Assembly (NCBI GenBank): GCA_009774625.1 | Contig: VSOB01000029.1 | Location: 1 to 39,863, forward strand | Source: Lachnospiraceae bacterium | Lineage (GTDB): Bacteria; Bacillota; Clostridia; Lachnospirales; Lachnospiraceae | Length of the DNA stretch: 39,863 nucleotides | Reading direction: 5' to 3' | Part shown: in pieces, positions 17,028-25,027 of the stretch | Layout: every line of letters begins with the position of its first letter | Position numbering within the stretch: position 1 is the first letter of the stretch | Notes under the pieces: generated by a model | The model's input: the letters and a program-made list of their open reading frames with translations, nothing else | The model's database searches: none | Told to the model about the DNA's origin: nothing | Program-made: the position numbers and the translations under genes

Positions 17028-17654
17028 TTAAGCCGGACAGCCGGCCTTTTTCAGCAGATCGGCAGGGGTATGGAGCACGCAGGAGGCGTCCACCCGGCCC
17101 CGGCTGCCCCATCCCGCCAGTGCAAAATCCACATGGGCAGCCTCGGCGCAGGCCATATCATATTTGCTGTCGCCCACATACAGCATTTGTTCCGGCGCGG
17201 CGCCTGCCTGTTTTTGATAGTACAGCAGCGGTTCCGGAAAGGGTTTATGCTCTTTCGTATCGTCGGAGCAGACCACAGTCTGAAAATGGCGGGCTATGGG
17301 ATGGCTGCCCAGATCGCCCTGATAGTGGAAGCGGCGCTGAGATGTGACGATTCCCAGATGAAGACCGTGGCGGGAAAGGGTATCCAGAACCGGTTCAATG
17401 CCGTCAAATAAGCGGACGGTATCGTGCAGCTCATTCAGGTACCGGATCCAGAGTTTGTGTGTTTGGGGGATATCCGGGATGGAAAGCTGTTTCAGCGCTT
17501 CTTCTCCCGGTATGCCCAGGGCAAAGATAAGCTGCTCACAGGCCATATCCGCACCGGTGACCTGACGGATGGTTTTCTGCAGAGAATGCAGAACGGCATA
17601 TTCGGTATCCAGCAGCGTTCCGTCAATATCAAATATAATATGTGTGTAATTCAT
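17028..17654 (-). CDS. HAD-superfamily hydrolase, phosphoglycolate phosphatase-like
   Basis: This 208-residue protein has an ATG at 17654 behind GGGAGG on the minus strand. HAD motif I is FDIDGTLLD (D9 nucleophile, D11), motif II is the Thr/Ser in LGIVTSQ, motif III is the Lys in DDTKEHKPFPEP, and motif IV is YVGDSKYDM. The helical cap between motifs I and II is of the PGP/beta-phosphoglucomutase type, so it is a small-molecule phosphatase of unknown substrate (phosphoglycolate or a nucleotide are family possibilities). It ends four bases after clpB on the opposite strand and is divergent from the HAD-CPBP fusion gene at 17951, which encodes a second HAD domain of the same class. Confidence 0.85.
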   Translation of the reverse strand: MNYTHIIFDIDGTLLDTEYAVLHSLQKTIRQVTGADMACEQLIFALGIPGEEALKQLSIPDIPQTHKLWIRYLNELHDTVRLFDGIEPVLDTLSRHGLHLGIVTSQRRFHYQGDLGSHPIARHFQTVVCSDDTKEHKPFPEPLLYYQKQAGAAPEQMLYVGDSKYDMACAEAAHVDFALAGWGSRGRVDASCVLHTPADLLKKAGCPA

Positions 17655-17769
17655 GGATTTCCTCCCTGTCTGTATAGGTCTGTTTGGTTTTCTTTATGCC
17701 TGTCATTATAATGCAGATTTTTTCCCGGTGATATAGTATTTCCGCCAATATTTATCAATATCCTGCACA

Positions 17770-17851
17770 CATAACAGGACAAACGTCATAACAGTCAGAA
17801 AATCTTATGTCCTCACTTCCTGTTTATATTTCCTAACACTTGCGTTTGTCC
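17770..17851. repeat. Paired repeats in the divergent HAD intergenic region
   Basis: CATAACAG occurs twice (17770-17777 and 17787-17794), 17 bases apart. GGACAAACG (17777-17785) has a perfect inverted copy CGTTTGTCC (17843-17851). They lie just upstream of the promoter of the HAD-CPBP gene and could be operator halves or a long-range hairpin. No known regulator site is recognised. Confidence 0.45.
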
Positions 17852-17871
17852 CATGAAATCCGGATACAAGA

Positions 17872-17900
17872 TTGAAACGCCGCAGGTTTTGTGATACAGT
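17872..17900 (+). promoter_or_regulatory. Promoter of the HAD-CPBP fusion gene
   Basis: TTGAAA at 17872-17877 and TACAGT at 17895-17900 are 17 bases apart. The right arm of the intergenic inverted repeat ends 20 bases before the -35 box. Confidence 0.55.
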
Positions 17901-17950
17901 TTTTATAAATACAGAAATAAGACAGAAAACCAACCAAAGAGAGGCCGGAT

Positions 17951-19537
17951 ATGTTTCAATTTATACTTTTTGACCTGGACGGAACGCTGACAGACCCCAG
18001 AGAGGGTATTACCAAAAGCGTACAGTTCGCATTGCTTCAACAGGGGATTCGGGAGCCGGATCTGAAGAAACTGGAGCCGTTTATCGGCCCGCCGCTGCGG
18101 GACAGTTTTATGGATTTTTATGATATGACGATGGAGCAGGCGGACAGGGCCATTGTGGATTACCGGAAACGGTTTGCTCCGATCGGGCTTCTGGAAAATA
18201 AGGTATATCCGGGCATTCCGGAAATGCTGGAACATTTGAAGGAGGCCGGGATCAGGCTGGCTGTGGCTTCCAGCAAGCCGGAAACTTTTGTCCGGCAGAT
18301 ACTGGAGCATTTTCATCTGGATCACAGTTTCGATGTGGTAGTGGGCGGCAATATGGACGGCAGCCGCAGTGAAAAGGATGAGGTGGTTGAAGAAGCGCTG
18401 CACCGGCTTGGAGAGCCGGATGGGAAGGGTGCGATGGTAGGAGACCGCAAGTATGATATCCGGGGCGGGCAGGAGCATGGCCTGACAACTGTGGGCATTT
18501 CTTTTGGGTATGCGGGGAAGGGCGAGCTGGAAAAAGCAGGAGCGGATTACATTGCCGGATCGGTGAAAGAGCTGGAAGCCATTTTGCTGAGCGGCGGTAA
18601 ATCAAAGAAAAAGGGCAGAAAAGCAAAAAAAGCGGCAGAATCAGAAAAGACAGCGCAGCCGACAAAGGCAGAAGGGCCGGCAAAGAAGGCAGAACCGGCA
18701 AAACCACACGGCAGGCCGGAGCGCAGAGCAGAAAATGGCAGCGCTTCCGCCTCTGTTCCGGGCAAGGCCTGGCATATTATGTTTCCGTTTCTCTTATATT
18801 ATCTTGGCAGCAATGCCTGCTATATTGTGATCGTGACTCTGTTTCGGCTGGTATTGGAGCGCGGAGCCGGATTTGAATGGATGCATGAAAACAGTGTGGG
18901 CATTGCCAATCTGGCCAAAGCCTGTTCCATGCTGGCCGGCGCGGCCGTGCTGTTTGTGCCGTTTCGAAAGCAACAGACCGCATGGCAGGCCAGAACACAG
19001 GTTTCTTATCCTACGATGGGGATTCTGGCGGTATCGTCTGCTTTTGGTGTGAATCTTTTGTTCGGGCTTTTGCAGATTGCGGCTATGTCGGTGGGATACT
19101 ATGAAGTGGAACGGATGCAGTATCAGATTCCCTTTCTGCCGGGCCTTATTTTGTATGGCCTGATTTCGCCGCTGGCAGAGGAAATGCTGTTTCGGGGCCT
19201 GATTTATAACCGGATGAAAGCCTGCTTTTCACTGCTCACATCCGGTATTGCATCTTCTGCACTGTTCGGGCTTTATCACGGCAATCTGGTGCAGGCCCTG
19301 TATGGCCTGCTGATGGGCCTGTTGTTTTCGTATGCCTATGAGCTGACGGGCAATTTTAAAATACCGGTTATGATGCATGGGCTGGCAAATATCTGTGTGT
19401 TTGCCGCATCCTATGCTTCACCTGCCGGAGCCGGTATGGCGGCCGGTACGCCGGTCTATTGTACAGTATGCCTGCTGGCTTCTGTGCTTTGTCTTGTCAG
19501 GGTGCAGAAAAAGCGGCGCCCACTTGGACAGAGTTGA
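17951..19537 (+). CDS. Fusion of a HAD phosphatase and a CPBP intramembrane protease
   Basis: This 528-residue open frame holds two unrelated domains. Residues 1 to about 215 are a HAD phosphatase of the phosphoglycolate type: FDLDGTLTD (D8, D10), VASSKPE, a Lys in GSRSEKDE and VGDRKYDI. Residues about 217-275 are a low-complexity Lys/Ala/Pro/Glu linker. From about 276 the protein is membrane-spanning and carries all three CPBP (Rce1/CAAX-like) motifs: AEEMLFRG (E410, E411, R415), FGLYHGN (F439, H443) and HGLAN (H476, N480). Both active sites look intact. The start is ATG at 17951 behind AGAGAGG. The 3' end overlaps the convergent lipoprotein gene by 41 bases. The role of the joint protein is unknown. 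Confidence 0.85.
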   Translation: MFQFILFDLDGTLTDPREGITKSVQFALLQQGIREPDLKKLEPFIGPPLRDSFMDFYDMTMEQADRAIVDYRKRFAPIGLLENKVYPGIPEMLEHLKEAGIRLAVASSKPETFVRQILEHFHLDHSFDVVVGGNMDGSRSEKDEVVEEALHRLGEPDGKGAMVGDRKYDIRGGQEHGLTTVGISFGYAGKGELEKAGADYIAGSVKELEAILLSGGKSKKKGRKAKKAAESEKTAQPTKAEGPAKKAEPAKPHGRPERRAENGSASASVPGKAWHIMFPFLLYYLGSNACYIVIVTLFRLVLERGAGFEWMHENSVGIANLAKACSMLAGAAVLFVPFRKQQTAWQARTQVSYPTMGILAVSSAFGVNLLFGLLQIAAMSVGYYEVERMQYQIPFLPGLILYGLISPLAEEMLFRGLIYNRMKACFSLLTSGIASSALFGLYHGNLVQALYGLLMGLLFSYAYELTGNFKIPVMMHGLANICVFAASYASPAGAGMAAGTPVYCTVCLLASVLCLVRVQKKRRPLGQS

Positions 19538-20171
19538 ATATCTGTTCAAATTCAGGTGAGATCTGTTCCCAGGCTGAAAGGCCGGGCGTAGCTTGGATCA
19601 GGTAAGTCCCGGATAAGTCCGGCTCCGCCTTTTCTTCGTTTGTATCAAAAGAAACAGTAAGCCAGAGGATATCTTCGATGGACTCCGTATACCGGTATCC
19701 GGTCAGTCCGTTTGGCAGGGAAAACGGTTCTATTGTGACTCCGGTACCGCATATTCCCGGCTTTTGTGTCTGATATCCCAGGCTGAAAACAGCATCGGGA
19801 AAATCTGAGGGCCAGAAGTTTATGGCACAAAGCAGAAAAGAGTCCTCTTGTTCCATCTCTTCTTTGGTTTTGATCTGGTATTCCCAGCCATCCGGAAGGG
19901 TAAGGGACAAATACACATCCTCATAGCTGTATGTAACAGTATCGTTTTTTTGCGGCTCTGATTCCGGCCGGGCAGTTTCTGTCTCTGGGGTATCTGTCTG
20001 TGGGTTATCCGTTTTTGATATGCCTGCCTGGGGCTGTTGCGCATCTGGGGCAGCTGCTCCGGTTTCTGTGACAACAGCAGGAGGCTGCACCGTATCAGAA
20101 GGGGTTTTTGCACAGGCAGTCGGCAGAGTGAAAAGACCGGCTGCAATGGATAAATAAAGGAATTTTTTCAT
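19497..20171 (-). CDS. Predicted lipoprotein of unknown function
   Basis: This 224-residue protein starts at an ATG at 20171 with AAGGAG 9 bases upstream; a TTG one codon earlier is also open. The N-terminus (KKFLYLSIAAGLF) is a signal peptide with a lipobox-like LPTAC ending at Cys 20, although Pro at -3 is unusual. Residues about 22-75 are a Pro/Thr/Glu-rich, probably extended spacer, typical of Gram-positive lipoproteins. The C-terminal domain (about 80-224) starts YSYEDVYLSLTLPDGWEY, has Cys at CAINFWP and GICGTG, and is not recognised. Its 3' end overlaps the HAD-CPBP gene tail to tail, so the two transcripts would be antisense to each other there. Confidence 0.75.
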   Translation of the reverse strand: MKKFLYLSIAAGLFTLPTACAKTPSDTVQPPAVVTETGAAAPDAQQPQAGISKTDNPQTDTPETETARPESEPQKNDTVTYSYEDVYLSLTLPDGWEYQIKTKEEMEQEDSFLLCAINFWPSDFPDAVFSLGYQTQKPGICGTGVTIEPFSLPNGLTGYRYTESIEDILWLTVSFDTNEEKAEPDLSGTYLIQATPGLSAWEQISPEFEQIFNSVQVGAAFSAP

Positions 20172-20200
20172 CAAAATCTGCTCCTTTCAGTGAATTATTT

Positions 20201-20229
20201 ATTATAGCAATTTTCAGGAAGCGGTACAA
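20201..20229 (-). promoter_or_regulatory. Promoter of the lipoprotein gene
   Basis: On the minus strand TTGTAC (20229-20224) and TATAAT (20206-20201) are separated by 17 bases, about 30 bases before the start codon. Confidence 0.75.
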
Positions 20230-20315
20230 GGGAAAGGCAAAATGAAAAAATATCAGACAATATTATATTTTAGCCTAAATTGAAGAACAATCAGATAATT
20301 TATAAAATTCAGGGG

Positions 20316-20344
20316 TTTACAGGCCGGGAAAAACAGTGTATGAT
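20316..20344 (+). promoter_or_regulatory. Promoter of gltBD with an overlapping inverted repeat
   Basis: TTTACA (20316-20321) and TATGAT (20339-20344) are 17 bases apart. An inverted repeat, CCGGGA (20324-20329) with TCCCGG (20348-20353), flanks the -10 and could be an operator. A second candidate promoter lies just upstream: TTGAAG (20280-20285), 17 bases, TAAAAT (20303-20308). Confidence 0.65.
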
Positions 20345-20394
20345 AAGTCCCGGAAGAAAAGTTCAATTTGATAAACATAACATAAAATCAGAAT

Positions 20395-20446
20395 CCGAAG
20401 ATGGATGACTGCAAAGGGGCAGCCACATCTTCGGTTTTTGTGTTTT
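20395..20446 (+). promoter_or_regulatory. Terminator-like hairpin in the gltB leader (possible attenuator)
   Basis: CCGAAGATG (20395-20403) pairs perfectly with CATCTTCGG (20426-20434), and TTTTTGTGTTTT follows. The hairpin lies after the promoter and ends 20 bases before the gltB start, so it should stop transcription unless read through. Its tip is CTGC-AAAGGG-GCAG, a hexaloop with A at position 1 and G at position 4, as described for ANTAR-protein RNA targets. A second such hairpin, expected for ANTAR control, was not found. Confidence 0.7.
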
Positions 20447-20466
20447 CAGGAAAGGAATGATATCCA

Positions 20467-23400
20467 ATGTTTGAAGCAAATCCAACCAGAACGCTCCCGC
20501 CTCTGTACAGAGCGGACTTTGAACATGACAATTGCGGCATCGGGGCCTGTGTCAACATCCGGGGCGTGAAAAGCCGGGAAACGGTGGAGAACTCTCTGAA
20601 AATCGTGGAAAATCTGGAGCACAGGGCAGGGAAGGATGCAGAGGGCAAGACCGGTGACGGTGTGGGCATTCTTGTGCAGATTTCTCACAGATTTTTTTCG
20701 CGGGTCACCAGAGAGCTGGGAATCCGGCTGGGAGAAGAGCGGGAATATGGAATCGGTATGTTCTTTTTTCCGCAGGATGAGCTGAAGCGGAACCAGTCCA
20801 AAAAGATGTTTGAGATCATTGTGCAGAAGGAAGGGCTGGAGTTTCTTGGCTGGCGCCGGGTGCCCACTGCCCCGGAGGTGCTGGGACATAAGGCTGTGGA
20901 ATGTATGCCCTGTATTATGCAGGCTTTTATCAGAAAACCGGCGGATGTGAAGGCAGGGCTGGACTTTGACCGGCTGCTTTATATTGTGCGGCGCATTTTT
21001 GAGCAGTCCACGGACAATACGTATGTGGTCTCTCTGTCCAGCAGGACGATAGTATACAAGGGAATGTTTCTGGTGGGACAGCTCCGCACCTTTTTCCCGG
21101 ATCTGCAGAGCGAGGATTTTGAATCGGCCATAGCGATGGTACATTCCCGTTTTTCCACCAACACCAATCCAAGCTGGGAGCGTGCTCATCCCAACCGGTT
21201 TATCGTTCATAACGGGGAGATCAATACCATACGGGGCAATGTGGACAAGATGCTGGCAAGGGAAGAGAATATGGAGTCGGAAGAGCTGCACGGCCTGCTG
21301 CACAAAGTGCTGCCGGCGGTCAATGCTTCCGGTTCTGACTCTGCCATGCTGGACAATACGCTGGAGTTTCTCGTGATGAGCGGTATGGACCTGCCGCTGG
21401 CGGTGATGATTACCATTCCGGAGCCCTGGGCGAACAACCGGACCATGACACAGAAGAAAAAGGATTTTTATCAGTATTATGCCACTATGATGGAGCCATG
21501 GGACGGGCCGGCTTCCATCGTTTTTTCCGACGGGGATATTATGGGAGCGGTGCTTGACCGGAACGGGCTGCGTCCTTCCCGGTACTATATTACGGATGAC
21601 GATCATCTTATTCTATCTTCCGAAGTGGGGGTACTGGACATTGAGCCGTCCAGAATCGTGAAAAAGGAACGGCTCCATCCGGGGAAAATGCTGTTGGTGG
21701 ATACCAGGCAGGGGAAAATCATTGACGATGACAGCCTGAAAGAAGCCTATGCGTCCAGAGCGCCTTATGGGGAATGGCTGGACAGTAATATGATCGCCTT
21801 AAAAGATCTGAAAATTCCCAATAAAAGAATGTCCTCATTTACCGAAGAGGAACGACAGAGGATGCAGAAGGCGTTCGGTTATACGTATGATGAATTGAAA
21901 ACCAGCATTCTGCCGATGGCCTTAAGCGGCACAGAGGCGATCGCGGCAATGGGTGTGGATACCCCCATTCCGGTGCTGAGCCAAACCATTCATCCATTGT
22001 TTCATTATTTCAAACAGTTGTTCGCTCAGGTGACAAATCCGCCGATTGATGCCATTCGGGAGGAGGTGGTCACCTCTACTACGGTGTACATCGGCACCGA
22101 AGGCAATGTACTGGAAGAAACACCGAAAAACTGTAATATTTTAAAGGTCAACAATCCGATCCTGACCAATCTGGATCTGCTGAAAATCAAACATATGAAG
22201 GCCGACGGATTCCGGGTGGAGGAGGTCCCCATTCTTTATTATAAAAATACCAGCCTGGAACGGGCGATTGAACGCTTGTTTGTGGAAGTGGACAGAGCAT
22301 ACCGGGACGGTGCGAATATTATTGTCCTTTCGGACCGGGGCGTGGATGAAAACCACGTGGCCATCCCTTCTCTGCTGGCGGTGTCGGCGCTGAACGAATA
22401 TCTGGTCAGGACCAAAAAGCGCACCAGCATCGCGCTGATTCTGGAATCAGGCGAGCCCAGGGAAATCCATGATTTTGCCACATTGCTGGGATATGGAGCC
22501 TGTGCGGTGAATCCTTATCTGGCGCTGGAGTCGATTCATGAGCTGATCGAAAACGGCATGCTGGACAAAGACTATTATGCGGCGGTGGAGGACTATACCC
22601 ATGCGGTACTGCATGGAATCGTAAAGATTGCGTCCAAAATGGGGATCTCCACGATCCAGTCTTATAAAGGCTCTCAGATTTTTGAAGCGCTGGGCATAGA
22701 CAGTGATGTGATCCAGAAATATTTTACCAATACGGTCAGCAGGATCGGCGGTATCTCTCTGAAAGATATTGAAAGACAGCAGGATGCGCTGCATTCCGGG
22801 GCTTTCGACCCATTGGGCCTGGAAAATGATCTGACTCTGGACAGTCCGGGCAGTCATAAGATGCGGAGCGGCGGCGAGGAGCATCTCTACAATCCGGCTA
22901 CCATCCATCTTCTGCAGGAGTCTACCAGACGGGGAGATTACGGACTGTTTAAAGAATATACCGCATTGGTGGATGCGGAAGATTCCATAAAGAATCTGCG
23001 GGGATTGATGGCATTTCAATATGCGGAAAAACCGATTCCCATTGAGGAAGTGGAGAGCGTGGATGCCATTGTGACCCGTTTTAAAACCGGCGCCATGTCC
23101 TATGGCTCCATTTCCAAAGAAGCCCATGAGACATTGGCCATTGCCATGAATATGCTGCATGGCAAGTCCAACTCAGGAGAAGGCGGCGAGGAGCCGGAGC
23201 GGCTGGAGATCGGTGCGGACGGCCTTAACCGGTGTTCGGCCATCAAGCAGGTGGCCAGCGGCCGGTTCGGAGTCACCAGCCGGTATCTGGTAAGCGCCCA
23301 GGAGATTCAGATTAAGATGGCCCAGGGGGCCAAGCCGGGAGAGGGCGGTCATCTGCCCGGCGGCAAAGTATATCCCTGGATTGCCAGAACCAGACATTCC

Positions 23401-25014
23401 ACGCCGGGCGTGGGACTGATATCTCCGCCGCCCCATCATGATATTTATTCGATAGAAGATCTGGCACAGCTTATTTATGATCTGAAAAATGCCAATCGGG
23501 ACGCACGGATTTCGGTAAAGCTGGTTTCCGAGGCGGGTGTGGGCACGGTGGCCGCAGGTGTGGCCAAAGCAGGCGCTCAGGTCATTCTGGTGTCAGGCTA
23601 TGACGGAGGAACAGGAGCGGCGCCCCGCAGCTCCATCCACAATGCGGGACTGCCCTGGGAGCTGGGGCTGGCAGAGACGCATCAGACGCTGATTATGAAC
23701 GGACTGCGGGGAAAGGTGCGGATTGAAACGGACGGCAAGCTGATGAGCGGCCGGGATGTGGTGATTGCCGCTATCCTGGGCGCAGAGGAGTTCGGGTTTG
23801 CCACCGCGCCGCTGGTGACGATGGGATGCGTGATGATGCGGGTCTGCAATCTGGACACCTGCCCTGTGGGTGTGGCCACCCAGAATCCAGATCTGCGCAG
23901 AAATTTCCGGGGCAAACCGGAATATGTGGTTCATTTTATGCGTTTTATCGCACAGGAAATGCGGGAATATATGGCCAGGCTGGGTGTCCGCACGGTGGAC
24001 GAACTGGTGGGGCATACGGAATTTCTGAAAGTCAGGGAAGATCTGGACGCTCAGGCCCGGAAGATTGACTTAAGCAGCATTCTGCACAATCCCTATGAGG
24101 GGTATCGGGAAAAGGTGACATTTGATCCGAAACAGGTATATGATTTCGGGCTGGAAAAGACCAAGGATGAAAAGGTGCTGCTGCGCCGGCTGGGCAAGGC
24201 AGTGGAAAGCGGACAGAAGCGCAGCATCGAAGTGGAAGTGGGCAATACGGACCGGGCTTTCGGCACCATATTCGGTTCCGAGCTGACGAGACGGTTTGGC
24301 GATGGTCTTAAAGAGGATACCTATCGGGTGCTTTGCCGGGGCGCAGGCGGGCAGAGCTTTGGGGCTTTTATTCCCAAAGGACTGACGCTGGAGCTGACAG
24401 GGGACAGCAACGATTATTTCGGAAAGGGCTTATCCGGCGGTAAGCTGGTAGTCTATCCGCCTGCAGGCAGCCGGTTCCGGCAGGATGAAAACATTATCAT
24501 CGGAAATGTGGCGCTCTATGGGGCCACCAGCGGCAAGGCGTTTATCGGTGGTGTGGCCGGAGAACGTTTCTGCGTGCGTAATTCCGGGGCCAGCGCTGTG
24601 GTGGAAGGCGTGGGAGATCATGGCTGTGAATATATGACCGGCGGACGGGTCGTGGTGCTGGGAAGGACCGGAAAAAACTTTGCGGCAGGCATGAGCGGCG
24701 GCATTGCTTATGTATTGGATGAGGAAAACGATCTGTATACGAGGGTGAACAAAGAAATGGTATATGCTTCCGAAATCACTTCCAAATATGATGTACTGGA
24801 ACTGAAAGATATGATCCGGGAGCATGTGGCATATACCAATTCCCCGAAAGGCAAGGAGATACTGGAGCATTTCGGTGCGTATCTGCCCAAATTCAAAAAG
24901 ATCATCCCGTATGACTATGACAGGATGCTGAAAACCATCGTACAAATGGAAGAGAAAGGGCTTTCTGCGGAACAGGCCCAGATCGAAGCGTTTTATGTGA
25001 ATATGAGAAAGTAG
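20467..25014 (+). CDS. gltB: Glutamate synthase large subunit (GOGAT alpha)
   Basis: This 1515-residue protein is full length for the family. It moves the amide nitrogen of glutamine to 2-oxoglutarate. The N-terminal glutamine amidotransferase domain needs a free Cys after propeptide removal, seen at C23 (HDNCGIGACV). The central and FMN-binding synthase domains follow (KSNSGEGGEEPERL, GYDGGTGAAPRSS). The 3Fe-4S cluster cysteines are C1121, C1127 and C1132 in GCVMMRVCNLDTCPVG. The C-terminal beta-helix (GXGXG-like) domain is complete (GRVVVLGRTGKNFAAGMSGG). It is transcribed from the promoter and attenuator-like leader just upstream and followed after 13 bases by gltD, so the two subunits are made from one message. 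Confidence 0.97.
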   Translation: MFEANPTRTLPPLYRADFEHDNCGIGACVNIRGVKSRETVENSLKIVENLEHRAGKDAEGKTGDGVGILVQISHRFFSRVTRELGIRLGEEREYGIGMFFFPQDELKRNQSKKMFEIIVQKEGLEFLGWRRVPTAPEVLGHKAVECMPCIMQAFIRKPADVKAGLDFDRLLYIVRRIFEQSTDNTYVVSLSSRTIVYKGMFLVGQLRTFFPDLQSEDFESAIAMVHSRFSTNTNPSWERAHPNRFIVHNGEINTIRGNVDKMLAREENMESEELHGLLHKVLPAVNASGSDSAMLDNTLEFLVMSGMDLPLAVMITIPEPWANNRTMTQKKKDFYQYYATMMEPWDGPASIVFSDGDIMGAVLDRNGLRPSRYYITDDDHLILSSEVGVLDIEPSRIVKKERLHPGKMLLVDTRQGKIIDDDSLKEAYASRAPYGEWLDSNMIALKDLKIPNKRMSSFTEEERQRMQKAFGYTYDELKTSILPMALSGTEAIAAMGVDTPIPVLSQTIHPLFHYFKQLFAQVTNPPIDAIREEVVTSTTVYIGTEGNVLEETPKNCNILKVNNPILTNLDLLKIKHMKADGFRVEEVPILYYKNTSLERAIERLFVEVDRAYRDGANIIVLSDRGVDENHVAIPSLLAVSALNEYLVRTKKRTSIALILESGEPREIHDFATLLGYGACAVNPYLALESIHELIENGMLDKDYYAAVEDYTHAVLHGIVKIASKMGISTIQSYKGSQIFEALGIDSDVIQKYFTNTVSRIGGISLKDIERQQDALHSGAFDPLGLENDLTLDSPGSHKMRSGGEEHLYNPATIHLLQESTRRGDYGLFKEYTALVDAEDSIKNLRGLMAFQYAEKPIPIEEVESVDAIVTRFKTGAMSYGSISKEAHETLAIAMNMLHGKSNSGEGGEEPERLEIGADGLNRCSAIKQVASGRFGVTSRYLVSAQEIQIKMAQGAKPGEGGHLPGGKVYPWIARTRHSTPGVGLISPPPHHDIYSIEDLAQLIYDLKNANRDARISVKLVSEAGVGTVAAGVAKAGAQVILVSGYDGGTGAAPRSSIHNAGLPWELGLAETHQTLIMNGLRGKVRIETDGKLMSGRDVVIAAILGAEEFGFATAPLVTMGCVMMRVCNLDTCPVGVATQNPDLRRNFRGKPEYVVHFMRFIAQEMREYMARLGVRTVDELVGHTEFLKVREDLDAQARKIDLSSILHNPYEGYREKVTFDPKQVYDFGLEKTKDEKVLLRRLGKAVESGQKRSIEVEVGNTDRAFGTIFGSELTRRFGDGLKEDTYRVLCRGAGGQSFGAFIPKGLTLELTGDSNDYFGKGLSGGKLVVYPPAGSRFRQDENIIIGNVALYGATSGKAFIGGVAGERFCVRNSGASAVVEGVGDHGCEYMTGGRVVVLGRTGKNFAAGMSGGIAYVLDEENDLYTRVNKEMVYASEITSKYDVLELKDMIREHVAYTNSPKGKEILEHFGAYLPKFKKIIPYDYDRMLKTIVQMEEKGLSAEQAQIEAFYVNMRK

Positions 25015-25027
25015 GGAGGGAAGCGCA

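Noticed and set aside
20316..20446. Firm assignment of the gltB leader as an ANTAR target
   Set aside because: Only one hexaloop hairpin was found where two are needed, so it is kept as a hypothesis only.
20446..21606. Long minus-strand open frame (386 codons) opposite gltB
   Set aside because: Shadow of gltB, whose N-terminal amidotransferase domain is clear.
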